A stretch of 11,601 bases of DNA from an uncultured Prevotella sp. (GTDB taxonomy: Bacteria > Bacteroidota > Bacteroidia > Bacteroidales > Bacteroidaceae), in assembly GCA_900550635.1 (NCBI GenBank), contig URSZ01000073.1, forward strand, positions 1-11,601. Direction: 5' to 3'. Within the stretch, counting starts at the first letter, position 1; every line of letters begins with the position of its first letter. Shown here piece by piece: positions 1-6,688 of the stretch. The translations under genes and the position numbers were made by a program. The notes under the pieces were generated by a model. That model did no database searches. It was not told the DNA's origin and saw only the letters and a list, made by a program, of their open reading frames with translations.

Positions 1-70
1 GGGGGGGTGCGGCGGGGGGGCCCCCCCGGGGGGCCCCCCCGCGGCCCCCCCCCCGGGCCCCCGGGGCGGG
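1..70. other. Low-complexity G/C homopolymer block, probable contig-end artefact
   Basis: Sixty-nine of the 70 bases are G or C, the only exception being T8, and they lie in alternating runs of up to about ten G or C. Normal coding and intergenic DNA begins abruptly after it. Nothing else in the window resembles it. The likeliest reading is poor sequence or assembly noise at a contig end. A real GC-rich tract is possible but unsupported. No gene is called here, although a proline/glycine-rich frame is open through it. Confidence 0.75.
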
Positions 71-75
71 AACGG

Positions 76-113
76 AAACAAAAAATTCCCCCGCGCTCCG
101 GCGCGGGGGAATT
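76..113 (-). terminator. Rho-independent terminator of the FKBP gene cluster
   Basis: Bases 84-96 and 101-113 form a perfect 13-bp inverted repeat with a four-base loop at 97-100. Read on the minus strand, the GC-rich stem is followed at once by a T-rich tract (83-76, four T, one G, three T). It lies 21 bases beyond the stop codon of the last FKBP gene. Stem, tight loop and U-tract in the right orientation make this a strong intrinsic terminator for the minus-strand transcript. Confidence 0.93.
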
Positions 114-134
114 CGTGTTATGCCTTGTGGCGGT

Positions 135-1070
135 TTACTTCTCGATAGAGAGCAGTTCCACCTTGAAAATAAGCGTTGAGAAAGGAGGTATTTTCTCGCC
201 CGCGCCCCTCACGCCGTAGCCCAACTCGTAGGGTATGTAAATCTCCCACGTAGAGCCGACGGGCATGTTTGTAAGCGCCTGGGTCCAGCCCGGTATAACC
301 CTGTTGCATTCGAAAACGGCGGGTTTGTTGCGCTTGTACGAACTGTCGAACACTGTTCCGTCCACCAGTTTGCCCTCGTAGTTAACCTTGACTTTCGATG
401 TAGCCTGGGGCTTCTCGCCTGTGCCTTCCTTTATGACCTTATACTGCACCTTGGAGCCGGGAAGCGTCTTCACGCCTTCCTTCTTGGCATTCTCGGCAAG
501 GAATTTCTCGCCTTCCTCGCGGTTTTTGCCGTATTTCTGCTCCATGAGCCGGTTGTTGTAGAACTCCATCTGGTTCTGCACAATCTTCATTGCCGAGTCG
601 GTGCTTACAGTAAGGCCTTTTCCGGTTATTCCGGCCACTACGCCTTTCTTGAACTGGTCCTCGTCAATGAACTTCGTGCCGGCCTTGTCGGTGATACGCT
701 GGTTGACGTTAGGCAGAATCTGCTGCATGAGCTGCTGGCCAATCTGCACGCCGGCTGCATAGGCCGCCAGCTTCTTGTCGTCGGGTTTCTTGAGCATTTC
801 GTTCACGCCGCGCATGAAATCGTCCATCTTCGTGGTATCGACATTCATGCGGGTGGCTATGTAACTCTTCAGCCCCGTTGTCTGGGCCACGCCCATGTAA
901 AGGCTGAAATCCTTGAGCGAAACCGTGTCGGCAGGAGTCGACACGGGGGCAGTCTGCCCTACCACCTTCACGCTTGCCGGTTTTGTGTTGTTATTGTTCT
1001 GCGCTGCGGCCGGGACGCATAGCAACATCGTGGCCGCGAACGCCGAAGCAACAGTCGTTATCGCTTTCAT
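135..1070 (-). CDS. Secreted FKBP-type peptidyl-prolyl cis-trans isomerase
   Basis: The 311-residue protein should catalyse cis-trans isomerisation of prolyl bonds during protein folding in the periplasm. Residues 1-23 look like a Sec signal peptide: Lys2, a hydrophobic stretch and an Ala-Ala-Ala cleavage site before Gln24. Cys18 follows Leu-Leu and does not make a lipobox. About residues 50-190 form a helical FKBP N-terminal dimerisation-type domain. The FKBP catalytic domain fills roughly 200-311. Pocket motifs are visible: NYEG, VFDSS, AVF, RVIPGW, GYG, IPPFS and LIFKVEL, so it looks active. I chose ATG 1070 over TTG 1073. The ATG shares one base with the TGA stop frame of the upstream FKBP (TGATG), with AAGGA a few bases upstream, suggesting translational coupling. 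It is the last gene of the cluster, followed by a strong terminator. Closest roles are those of Mip/FkpA-like foldases, and its client proteins are unknown. Confidence 0.93.
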   Translation of the reverse strand: MKAITTVASAFAATMLLCVPAAAQNNNNTKPASVKVVGQTAPVSTPADTVSLKDFSLYMGVAQTTGLKSYIATRMNVDTTKMDDFMRGVNEMLKKPDDKKLAAYAAGVQIGQQLMQQILPNVNQRITDKAGTKFIDEDQFKKGVVAGITGKGLTVSTDSAMKIVQNQMEFYNNRLMEQKYGKNREEGEKFLAENAKKEGVKTLPGSKVQYKVIKEGTGEKPQATSKVKVNYEGKLVDGTVFDSSYKRNKPAVFECNRVIPGWTQALTNMPVGSTWEIYIPYELGYGVRGAGEKIPPFSTLIFKVELLSIEK

Positions 1071-1970
1071 CAATCAGCGTCCTTTTTCAGTTCAACAAGC
1101 TCCAGCTTGAACACGAGTGCCGAATAAGGCTTGATGAGCGAAGCCACGCTGCGCATTCCGTATGCCTGGTCCTGCGGTATGTAAAGCTCCCACGTAGAAC
1201 CTACGGGCATGTGGGTAAGAGCCTGCACCCAACCCGGTATCATCTGGTTAACGCGTATTTCGACGGGCTTGCCGTTGTTGTTCTTGTAAGAACTGTCGAA
1301 CACGTTGCCGTCGATAAGGCGGCCTTCGTAGCTTACCATTACTTTCGACGAGTCGGCGGGAATGGGGCCGTCGATAGAACTGGATACAGCTTGAGCCATC
1401 TGAATGGCGGGGAGCAGGATGTCCTGTTCCTCCGTGCCCAGGACGCCGTTGTCCCCGGCGTGGGGGTTGAGCGCCTGCCTTTTTGTTCGGGCCGAAGCTC
1501 TTCAGGAGCGTTTCGTTCTTGAGCTTGTCTACAAGCACCTGCGAACGCTTGAACGCTTCTTCGTGCGACATTATCATGTTCTTGCCGCGTGTTCCGGCAA
1601 CGAAACCGGCCACGAGGTTCTTGAGGCTGATTGACTTGGTGCTGTCTTCGCCGTATATCTCGTAGTTAACACCCTTGAGCATTTGGGTTCCGAGCTGCTG
1701 GCCTATCTGTATTCCGGCGTAGCGTGCTGCTTTTTTCTTGTCTTCGCCTGCCTGTGCACCTTCTTTCACTCCTTTTATGAATTCATCGAGGTATGCGGTG
1801 TCAACTCCGAGACGTTGCGACAGGTATTCCTTTACTCCGCGCGAATTCGACAGACCTATTTCGTAAGAAAGCGAGTCTACTTCGGTTTTAAGGTTTGCTT
1901 TCGGTGCTCCGCCGTCACAAGAAGCGAGGAGCGCGGCGGCTCCGGCCGCCATGACAATTAATTTTTTCAT
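1070..1970 (-). pseudogene. Frameshifted FKBP-type prolyl isomerase lipoprotein
   Basis: This is a paralogue of the next gene, split by one indel. The first frame starts at ATG 1970 and gives a lipoprotein signal peptide ending in lipobox Leu-Ala-Ser-Cys (Cys18). It continues through a dimerisation-type domain (GIQIGQQL, VAGFVAG) to about KSFGPNKK. It then runs out of frame to a stop at 1248. The FKBP domain continues in another frame to the stop at 1070: SYEG, VFDSS, MIPGW, AYG, LVFKLEL. The span is 901 bases, one more than 300 codons, which fits a single inserted base. Candidate sites are the five-T run at 1480-1484 or the five-G run at 1462-1466. Corrected, the protein would be 299 residues, anchored in the inner or outer membrane. 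The pocket is diverged: Ile for the usual Phe before RVNQ, Met for Val before IPGW, and LIKP for IPP. ATG 2010-2012 is also in frame, but 1970 places the signal peptide correctly. It may be a true pseudogene or a sequencing error. Confidence 0.85.
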
Positions 1971-2062
1971 TTCTTTGTTGGTTGTTTTTATTTTCGATTG
2001 TTCTTGTTTCATCTTTTCCGCCGCTGCGAAGCTCCGTTTGCGCGGCGCGGGTTGGCATTGCC

Positions 2063-2668
2063 TTAAATCACTTCGATAAGTTCCACTTCGAACACGAGGG
2101 CTGCGTATGGCGGTATGCTTGCTCCGGCTCCGTTTTCACCGTAAGCCAGGTTGTAGGGTATGAAGAAGCGGTAAACGGCTCCTTCCTGCATGAGTTGCAG
2201 ACCTTCTGTCCAGCCGCGTATCACGCCGTTGAGCGGGAAGACGGCAGGTTCGCCACGACGGCGGCTGCTGTCGAACACCGTGCCGTCAACAAGCGTTCCC
2301 TCATAGTGGCACTTCACGCTGTCGGTGGCCTTTGGCTTGCGGCCCGTTCCTTCGCGCACCACTTCGTACTGCAAGCCGCTGGGCAGCACCGTAACCCCGC
2401 TGCGCGCAGCGTTTTTTTCGAGATATTCCTCGCCCTCGCGCTTTGCGGCCTCGCCTAATTTGGCCTGCTCCGATTTACGCTCGGCGTCGCGGCGCTGGAG
2501 GAACTCTATTACGAGCTGCTGCCCCTCGATTTCGTCGATTGCAAGGTGATTGCCCGTAAGCAAATCGCGCACTGCCTGCGTAAAGTCGTTTATGTTCAAG
2601 TCCTCGCCGCAGAGATCCTGCAACTGGCGGCCTATTCCCAGGCCCAAAGCGTAACTTACCTTATCCAT
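2063..2668 (-). CDS. Cytoplasmic FKBP-type prolyl isomerase, FklB-like
   Basis: The 201-residue protein lacks a signal peptide or lipobox and should act in the cytoplasm, accelerating prolyl isomerisation in folding proteins. Size and layout match the E. coli FKBP22/FklB group (about 206 residues). There is a helical N-terminal dimerisation domain (about 1-75, starting MDKVSYALGLGIGRQL), a long charged connecting helix, and a C-terminal FKBP domain (about 95-201) introduced by LPSGLQYEV. All expected pocket motifs are present: HYEG, VFDSS, AVFPLNGVIRGW, AYG, IPPYAALVF. It is the first gene of the minus-strand FKBP cluster. Its start lies about 58 bases below a TATATTTG promoter box, and 92 bases separate its stop from the lipoprotein paralogue. 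That gap holds no gene. Its only notable structure is a weak six-base-pair GC hairpin without a U-tract, so read-through into the next genes is likely. Confidence 0.93.
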   Translation of the reverse strand: MDKVSYALGLGIGRQLQDLCGEDLNINDFTQAVRDLLTGNHLAIDEIEGQQLVIEFLQRRDAERKSEQAKLGEAAKREGEEYLEKNAARSGVTVLPSGLQYEVVREGTGRKPKATDSVKCHYEGTLVDGTVFDSSRRRGEPAVFPLNGVIRGWTEGLQLMQEGAVYRFFIPYNLAYGENGAGASIPPYAALVFEVELIEVI

Positions 2669-2726
2669 TTCGATATTTTTAAAAGCTTATGCGTCTGTTT
2701 TTTTCTGTACTTGCTTAATAACCGCG

Positions 2727-2734
2727 CAAATATA
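2727..2734 (-). promoter_or_regulatory. Candidate promoter of the FKBP cluster (-7 box TATATTTG)
   Basis: On the minus strand this reads TATATTTG, an exact match to the Bacteroidota -7 consensus TAnnTTTG. It lies 58 bases upstream of the FklB-like start and inside AT-rich DNA. No good -33 TTTG is seen about 20 bases further upstream. Transcription would start near 2720, giving a leader of about 50 bases. Confidence 0.6.
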
Positions 2735-2836
2735 ATACTTTTATTCCTCGTAGGCGCAGCCGTCAACTTTTTTTATTACTTTTAAAGGATAAGGCAGCCG
2801 GCACGTCACGGCCGGATTGCAAAAAACGTGCTTGCG

Positions 2837-2868
2837 CTTGCCGCTAAGCGGGCATTTCGCTACTTTTG
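2837..2868 (+). promoter_or_regulatory. Promoter of the sirtuin gene
   Basis: The -7 box TACTTTTG (2861-2868) fits TAnnTTTG exactly, and CTTG at 2837-2840 lies 20 bases upstream, the expected -33 spacing. The spacer begins with a perfect 11-base palindrome, CCGCTAAGCGG (2841-2851), which could be an operator. Transcription would start about 17 bases before the ATG at 2892. Confidence 0.65.
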
Positions 2869-2891
2869 TAATATTCATCAAACTTACAGCC

Positions 2892-3596
2892 ATGAAAAAG
2901 ATTGTTGTTCTTACCGGCGCGGGCATGAGCGCCGAAAGCGGGTTCGAGACTTTCCGCGACGCCGGCGGCCTGTGGGAGAAATATCCCGTTGAGCAGGTGG
3001 CCACCCCCGAAGGCTGGGAAGCCGACCCCGACCTTGTAACCGACTTTTACAACGCGCGGCGCAAACAGCTGCTCACCGCCGTGCCCAACCGCGGGCACGA
3101 GTTGCTGGCAGCACTCGAAAGGGACTTCGACGTGACGGTTGTGACGCAGAACGTCGACAACCTGCACGAGCGGGCCGGCTCGTCGCACGTGATACACCTG
3201 CACGGCGAGCTTATGAAGGTGACATCCTCGCACGACCCCGACAACCCGCGCTACATACGCACGCTGCGCGACGACGAGGTGATTGTTCCCCACGGCGCAA
3301 AGGCCGCCGACGGCTCGCTGCTGCGCCCCTACATAGTGTGGTTCGGCGAAGCCGTGCCCAACATATCGCTCGCGGCCGAGGAGGCTTCAAAAGCCGACAT
3401 CTTCGTGGTTATCGGCACATCGTTCAACGTTTATCCCGCCGCGGGGCTTATTTACTACGTGCCGGCCGAAGCACCCATTTACATCATCGACCCGAAGGAG
3501 GTGAAGGTGGAAAGCAAGCCGCAAATGCACTTCCTGCGCACGGTGGCCTCGAAGGGCATGGAGGAGCTGACGCAGATACTTCAAAAATACAGGTAA
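2892..3596 (+). CDS. NAD-dependent protein deacylase, Sir2/CobB class III type
   Basis: The 234-residue sirtuin should remove acyl groups from lysines using NAD+, in the cytoplasm. Visible motifs are GAGMSAESG (9-17, NAD binding), TFRD (20-23), TQNVDNLH (85-92) and HLHGE with the catalytic base His104. Later motifs are IVWFGE, VIGTSFNVYPAAG and IIDP. Tyr53 and Arg56 in FYNARR match the YxxR signature by which SIRT5/CobB-type enzymes recognise acidic acyl groups, so desuccinylase or demalonylase activity is likely. The segment after HLHGE, where many sirtuins carry four zinc-binding cysteines, has none. From memory this is usual for Bacteroidota members. I chose ATG 2892 over an in-frame start at 2817 because the family begins MKKIVVLTGAG and the promoter lies between the two. 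It diverges from the FKBP cluster. No clear terminator follows. A weak six-base-pair hairpin (3619-3644) lacks a U-tract. Confidence 0.95.
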   Translation: MKKIVVLTGAGMSAESGFETFRDAGGLWEKYPVEQVATPEGWEADPDLVTDFYNARRKQLLTAVPNRGHELLAALERDFDVTVVTQNVDNLHERAGSSHVIHLHGELMKVTSSHDPDNPRYIRTLRDDEVIVPHGAKAADGSLLRPYIVWFGEAVPNISLAAEEASKADIFVVIGTSFNVYPAAGLIYYVPAEAPIYIIDPKEVKVESKPQMHFLRTVASKGMEELTQILQKYR

Positions 3597-3659
3597 AAGG
3601 AAGACAAAAATCGACACGCCCGCAAAACCCTTTATTCATGCGGGATTGAACCCCCGTTA

Positions 3660-3744
3660 GGAGCTAAGAAAAAATACAAGGCACATAATTCGAAATATGT
3701 CTGACATATTTTAAAATACAAGGCACATATTTTTGCGCAGCTCC
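3660..3744. repeat. Intergenic element, copy 1: three contiguous 21-bp units between inverted ends
   Basis: Three units of exactly 21 bases abut at 3672-3692, 3693-3713 and 3714-3734. The middle one contains AAATATGTCTGACATATTT, a perfect 9+1+9 palindrome. The outer two share AAATACAAGGCACATA and are not palindromic. The array sits between GGAGCT (3660-3665) and AGCTCC (3739-3744), which are exact inverse complements. Extended to 16 bases the two ends match at 13 positions. A second copy follows mutS. It occupies most of the sirtuin-mutS gap (3597-3903), which otherwise holds only the mutS promoter and GC-rich sequence with the palindrome TTCCCGGGAA. The repeat is certain; its function is unknown. 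Confidence 0.85.
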
Positions 3745-3872
3745 CGACTGCCCCGAAAGCCAATGTTAACGGGTTTCCCGGGAAGCACGGTTTTTTGCCC
3801 CGAAAACGTGCCGCAAAACGGTGCGGGTTTTCGCGTTTTCCGGGCAAGGCGGCGCGTTTGTGAAAAAATTAG

Positions 3873-3880
3873 TACTTTTG
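3873..3880 (+). promoter_or_regulatory. Candidate mutS promoter (-7 box TACTTTTG)
   Basis: TACTTTTG matches TAnnTTTG and lies 23 bases before the mutS ATG, the same box and the same distance as at the sirtuin gene. No TTTG is found at the -33 spacing. The nearest TTTG (3857-3860) is only 12 bases away. Confidence 0.6.
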
Positions 3881-3903
3881 TTCATATCGAAAAAACTACA
3901 CAC

Positions 3904-6507
3904 ATGGCAAGCGAAACGCTAACCCCGATGATGCAGCAGTACCGCCGGCTGAAGGCGGAGCACCCCGATGCCATTATCCTTTTCCGTTGCGGCGACTTTT
4001 ACGAAACCTACATGCAGGACGCCGTAACGGCTTCGTCGGTGCTGGGTATCACCCTTACCCACCGCAGCAACAAGGGTTACGCAAAGAACACCGAAATGGC
4101 GGGCTTTCCCCACCACGCGCTCGACGCTTACCTGCCAAAACTCATACGTGCCGGCTACCGTGTGGCTATCTGCGACCAGCTCGAAGACCCCAAGCTCGCA
4201 AAAACCATTGTCAAGCGCGGTATAACCGAGGTGGTTACCCCCGGTGTGGCATTGGGCGACAACGTGCTCTCGGCCAAGGAAAACAACTTCCTGGCCGCAG
4301 TGCATTTCGGCAACGGGGCCTGCGGCCTTGCGCTGCTCGACATCTCGACCGGCGAGTTCCTCACCGCCGAAGGTACGGCCGACTATATCGACAAGCTGCT
4401 GGCCAACTTCTCGCCCAAGGAAGTGCTCGTCGTTCGCGGCAGGCGCGACAAGTTTATAGCCACCTTCGGCAAATACTACGTCTACGAACTCGACGACTGG
4501 GCGTTTGTCGAGCGCACTTCGCGCGAAAAACTGCTTAAACATTTCGGCGTGCAAACCCTCAAAGGCTTCGGAATCGACTATATGCACAACGGCATTACGG
4601 CAGCCGGCGCCATATTGCAGTACCTCGGCATGACGCAGCACAACCTTACGGGGCACATCACGTCGATTCAGCGCATAGACGAGGAACGCTACGTGAGGCT
4701 CGACAAATTCACGGTCAGGAACCTCGAGATAGTAAACGCAATGAACGAGGGAGGCCGCTCGCTGCTCGATGTGATAGACCGCACCGCCACGCCAATGGGC
4801 GAAAGGCTGCTGCGCAGGTGGCTGCTGTTCCCCCTGCGCGACATCAGGCAAATAGAAAGCCGCCAGAACGTTACGGAATACTTTTTCCGCAACCCCGACT
4901 TCCGCGACACCGTGGAGCAGGGGCTCAAAGGCATTGGCGACATCGAAAGGCTCGTGTCGAAAATAGCCGTTTCGCGCATTTCGCCGCGCGAAATGATGCA
5001 GCTGCGCTATGCCCTCGACGCTATCGTGCCCATAAAACAGGCATGCCTCGAAGCCGACGAAAACCTTCAGCGCATGGGAAGCCAGCTGTCCGAATGCGAG
5101 GAGCTGCGCTCACGCATAGCGCGCGAAATAGTGCCCGAACCGCCCGCCGTAATCTCAAAAGGCGGCGTCATAGCCGACGGGGTGAATGCCGAGCTCGACG
5201 AACTGCGCCGCATATCCCATTCCGGCAAGGACATACTGCTCAAAATACAGCAGCGCGAGATAGACGAAACCGGCATTCCGAGCCTCAAGATAGGCTTCAA
5301 CAACGTGTTCGGTTACTATATCGAGGTAAGGAACACCTACAAGGAGCGCGTTCCCGAAACGTGGATACGCAAGCAGACGCTCGTCAATGCCGAACGATAC
5401 ATCACGTCGGAGCTGAAGGAACTGGAAGAAAAGATTCTCGGCGCCGAAGACAAGATACTCGCCCTTGAAGCCCGCCTGTACGAGGAGCTGGTAGGCTACG
5501 CCTTGCAATTCATCACTCCCTTGCAGCTCGACTCGGCCATACTGGCCGACATCGACTGCCTGTGTTCCTTTGCCCTCGCGGCGGCGGAGCACCGCTACGT
5601 GCGTCCCGTTGTGGACGACACCACAGTGCTCGAAATATCCCAGGGGCGCCACCCTGTTATCGAGACGCAAATGCCGCCCGGCGAGGAGTATGTGCCCAAC
5701 GACATCGAGCTGGACACCGAACGCCAGCAGATAATAATCCTTACCGGCCCGAACATGGCCGGCAAGTCGGCCCTCCTGCGGCAAACCGCCCTCATAGTGC
5801 TCATGGCGCAGGTGGGGTGTTTCGTCCCGGCCGACAGTGCGCACGTGGGCATGGTCGACAAGATTTTTACCCGCGTTGGGGCAAGCGACAATATCTCGGC
5901 GGGCGAGTCGACGTTCATGCTCGAAATGAGCGAGGCTTCCAACATACTCAACAACATGACGGGCAACAGTCTGGTGATTTTCGACGAGCTGGGGCGCGGA
6001 ACTTCCACGTTCGACGGCATAAGCATTGCATGGGCAATAGCCGAATACCTGCACGAAGGCCCGAAGGGACACCCGCGCACGCTCTTTGCCACGCACTACC
6101 ACGAGCTGAACGAAATGGAGAAGCACTTTGCGAGGATAAAGAACTACAACGTGTCGGTTTGCGAAACCGACGGGCACATCGTGTTCATGCGCAAGCTCAT
6201 GCCCGGCGGCACGGCCCATTCGTTCGGTATCCATGTGGCGCGCCTGGCAGGCATGCCGCCCAGCATAGTGCGCCGCGCCGGCCATATACTGAAGGAACTG
6301 GAAGGCACCAACCCCGGCGGCAATATAAAGAAGACCGAAAACATAGCTTCCTCGCGCGAGGGCATGCAGCTCAGCCTTTTCCAGCTCGACGACCCGCTGC
6401 TCTCGCAGATTCGCGACGAGATTCTCGGCCTCGACATTGACAACCTCACGCCTGTCGAGGCGCTCAACAAGCTAAACGGCATAAAACGCCTGCTGCTCGG
6501 CAAGTAA
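3904..6507 (+). CDS. mutS: DNA mismatch repair protein MutS
   Basis: The 867-residue protein recognises mispaired and small-loop bases and, as an ATPase clamp, recruits MutL to start repair. The mismatch-binding domain I is at the N-terminus, with GDFYET at 30-35, where Phe32 and Glu34 form the FxE mismatch wedge. Connector, lever and clamp domains follow. The ATPase domain carries Walker A GPNMAGKS (615-622), the STFMLEMSEASNIL signature, Walker B with Asp694-Glu695 in FDELGRG, and ATHYHEL near His731. The C-terminus (LSLFQLDDP to IKRLLLGK) matches the normal family ending, so it looks full length and intact. ATG 3904 was chosen because it starts MASETLTPMMQQY and follows the TACTTTTG box. 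An in-frame open stretch from 3733 would add 57 residues without family character. It is probably transcribed alone. Both flanks hold copies of the same intergenic repeat, in direct orientation. Confidence 0.98.
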   Translation: MASETLTPMMQQYRRLKAEHPDAIILFRCGDFYETYMQDAVTASSVLGITLTHRSNKGYAKNTEMAGFPHHALDAYLPKLIRAGYRVAICDQLEDPKLAKTIVKRGITEVVTPGVALGDNVLSAKENNFLAAVHFGNGACGLALLDISTGEFLTAEGTADYIDKLLANFSPKEVLVVRGRRDKFIATFGKYYVYELDDWAFVERTSREKLLKHFGVQTLKGFGIDYMHNGITAAGAILQYLGMTQHNLTGHITSIQRIDEERYVRLDKFTVRNLEIVNAMNEGGRSLLDVIDRTATPMGERLLRRWLLFPLRDIRQIESRQNVTEYFFRNPDFRDTVEQGLKGIGDIERLVSKIAVSRISPREMMQLRYALDAIVPIKQACLEADENLQRMGSQLSECEELRSRIAREIVPEPPAVISKGGVIADGVNAELDELRRISHSGKDILLKIQQREIDETGIPSLKIGFNNVFGYYIEVRNTYKERVPETWIRKQTLVNAERYITSELKELEEKILGAEDKILALEARLYEELVGYALQFITPLQLDSAILADIDCLCSFALAAAEHRYVRPVVDDTTVLEISQGRHPVIETQMPPGEEYVPNDIELDTERQQIIILTGPNMAGKSALLRQTALIVLMAQVGCFVPADSAHVGMVDKIFTRVGASDNISAGESTFMLEMSEASNILNNMTGNSLVIFDELGRGTSTFDGISIAWAIAEYLHEGPKGHPRTLFATHYHELNEMEKHFARIKNYNVSVCETDGHIVFMRKLMPGGTAHSFGIHVARLAGMPPSIVRRAGHILKELEGTNPGGNIKKTENIASSREGMQLSLFQLDDPLLSQIRDEILGLDIDNLTPVEALNKLNGIKRLLLGK

Positions 6508-6599
6508 ATGCTCCGCAAGGCCTTTGGCCTACGCACCGGCCGGCATACGGACACAGTGGCGAGGTCGTTTTCATTCCCATCGTCTCCGTTGATTAATTT

Positions 6600-6626
6600 A
6601 CGGTGATAATGTGAACATATTACCGT
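6600..6626. other. Imperfect inverted repeat / hairpin downstream of mutS
   Basis: The 27 bases begin with ACGGTGATA and end with TATTACCGT. They pair over nine positions including one G-T wobble, then a bulged A, two more pairs and the loop TGAA. It lies 93 bases after the mutS stop. No T-run follows on either strand, so it is a poor intrinsic terminator. It might be an RNA-stabilising structure or a protein-binding site. Confidence 0.4.
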
Positions 6627-6688
6627 TGAAATTGGCGTTTTTCGTGACCGAAAATTGAAAACTGATTTTCACTCCGTTAATCCCACAT

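Noticed and set aside
1476..1490. Programmed -1 ribosomal frameshifting in the FKBP lipoprotein gene
   Set aside because: The FKBP-encoding frame needs a +1 or -2 shift. A -1 slip leads to a third frame with no family similarity, and the A-run is only five long.
2817..2891. Upstream extension of the sirtuin to 259 residues
   Set aside because: The extra residues do not belong to the family and the promoter boxes lie within them.
3733..3903. Upstream extension of MutS to 924 residues
   Set aside because: The added residues are unlike MutS, and the TACTTTTG box lies just before ATG 3904.
3919..6285. Long antisense frames inside mutS (310 and 376 residues)
   Set aside because: They are open because of GC-rich codon usage on the coding strand, match no family I recognise, and lie opposite a clear mutS.
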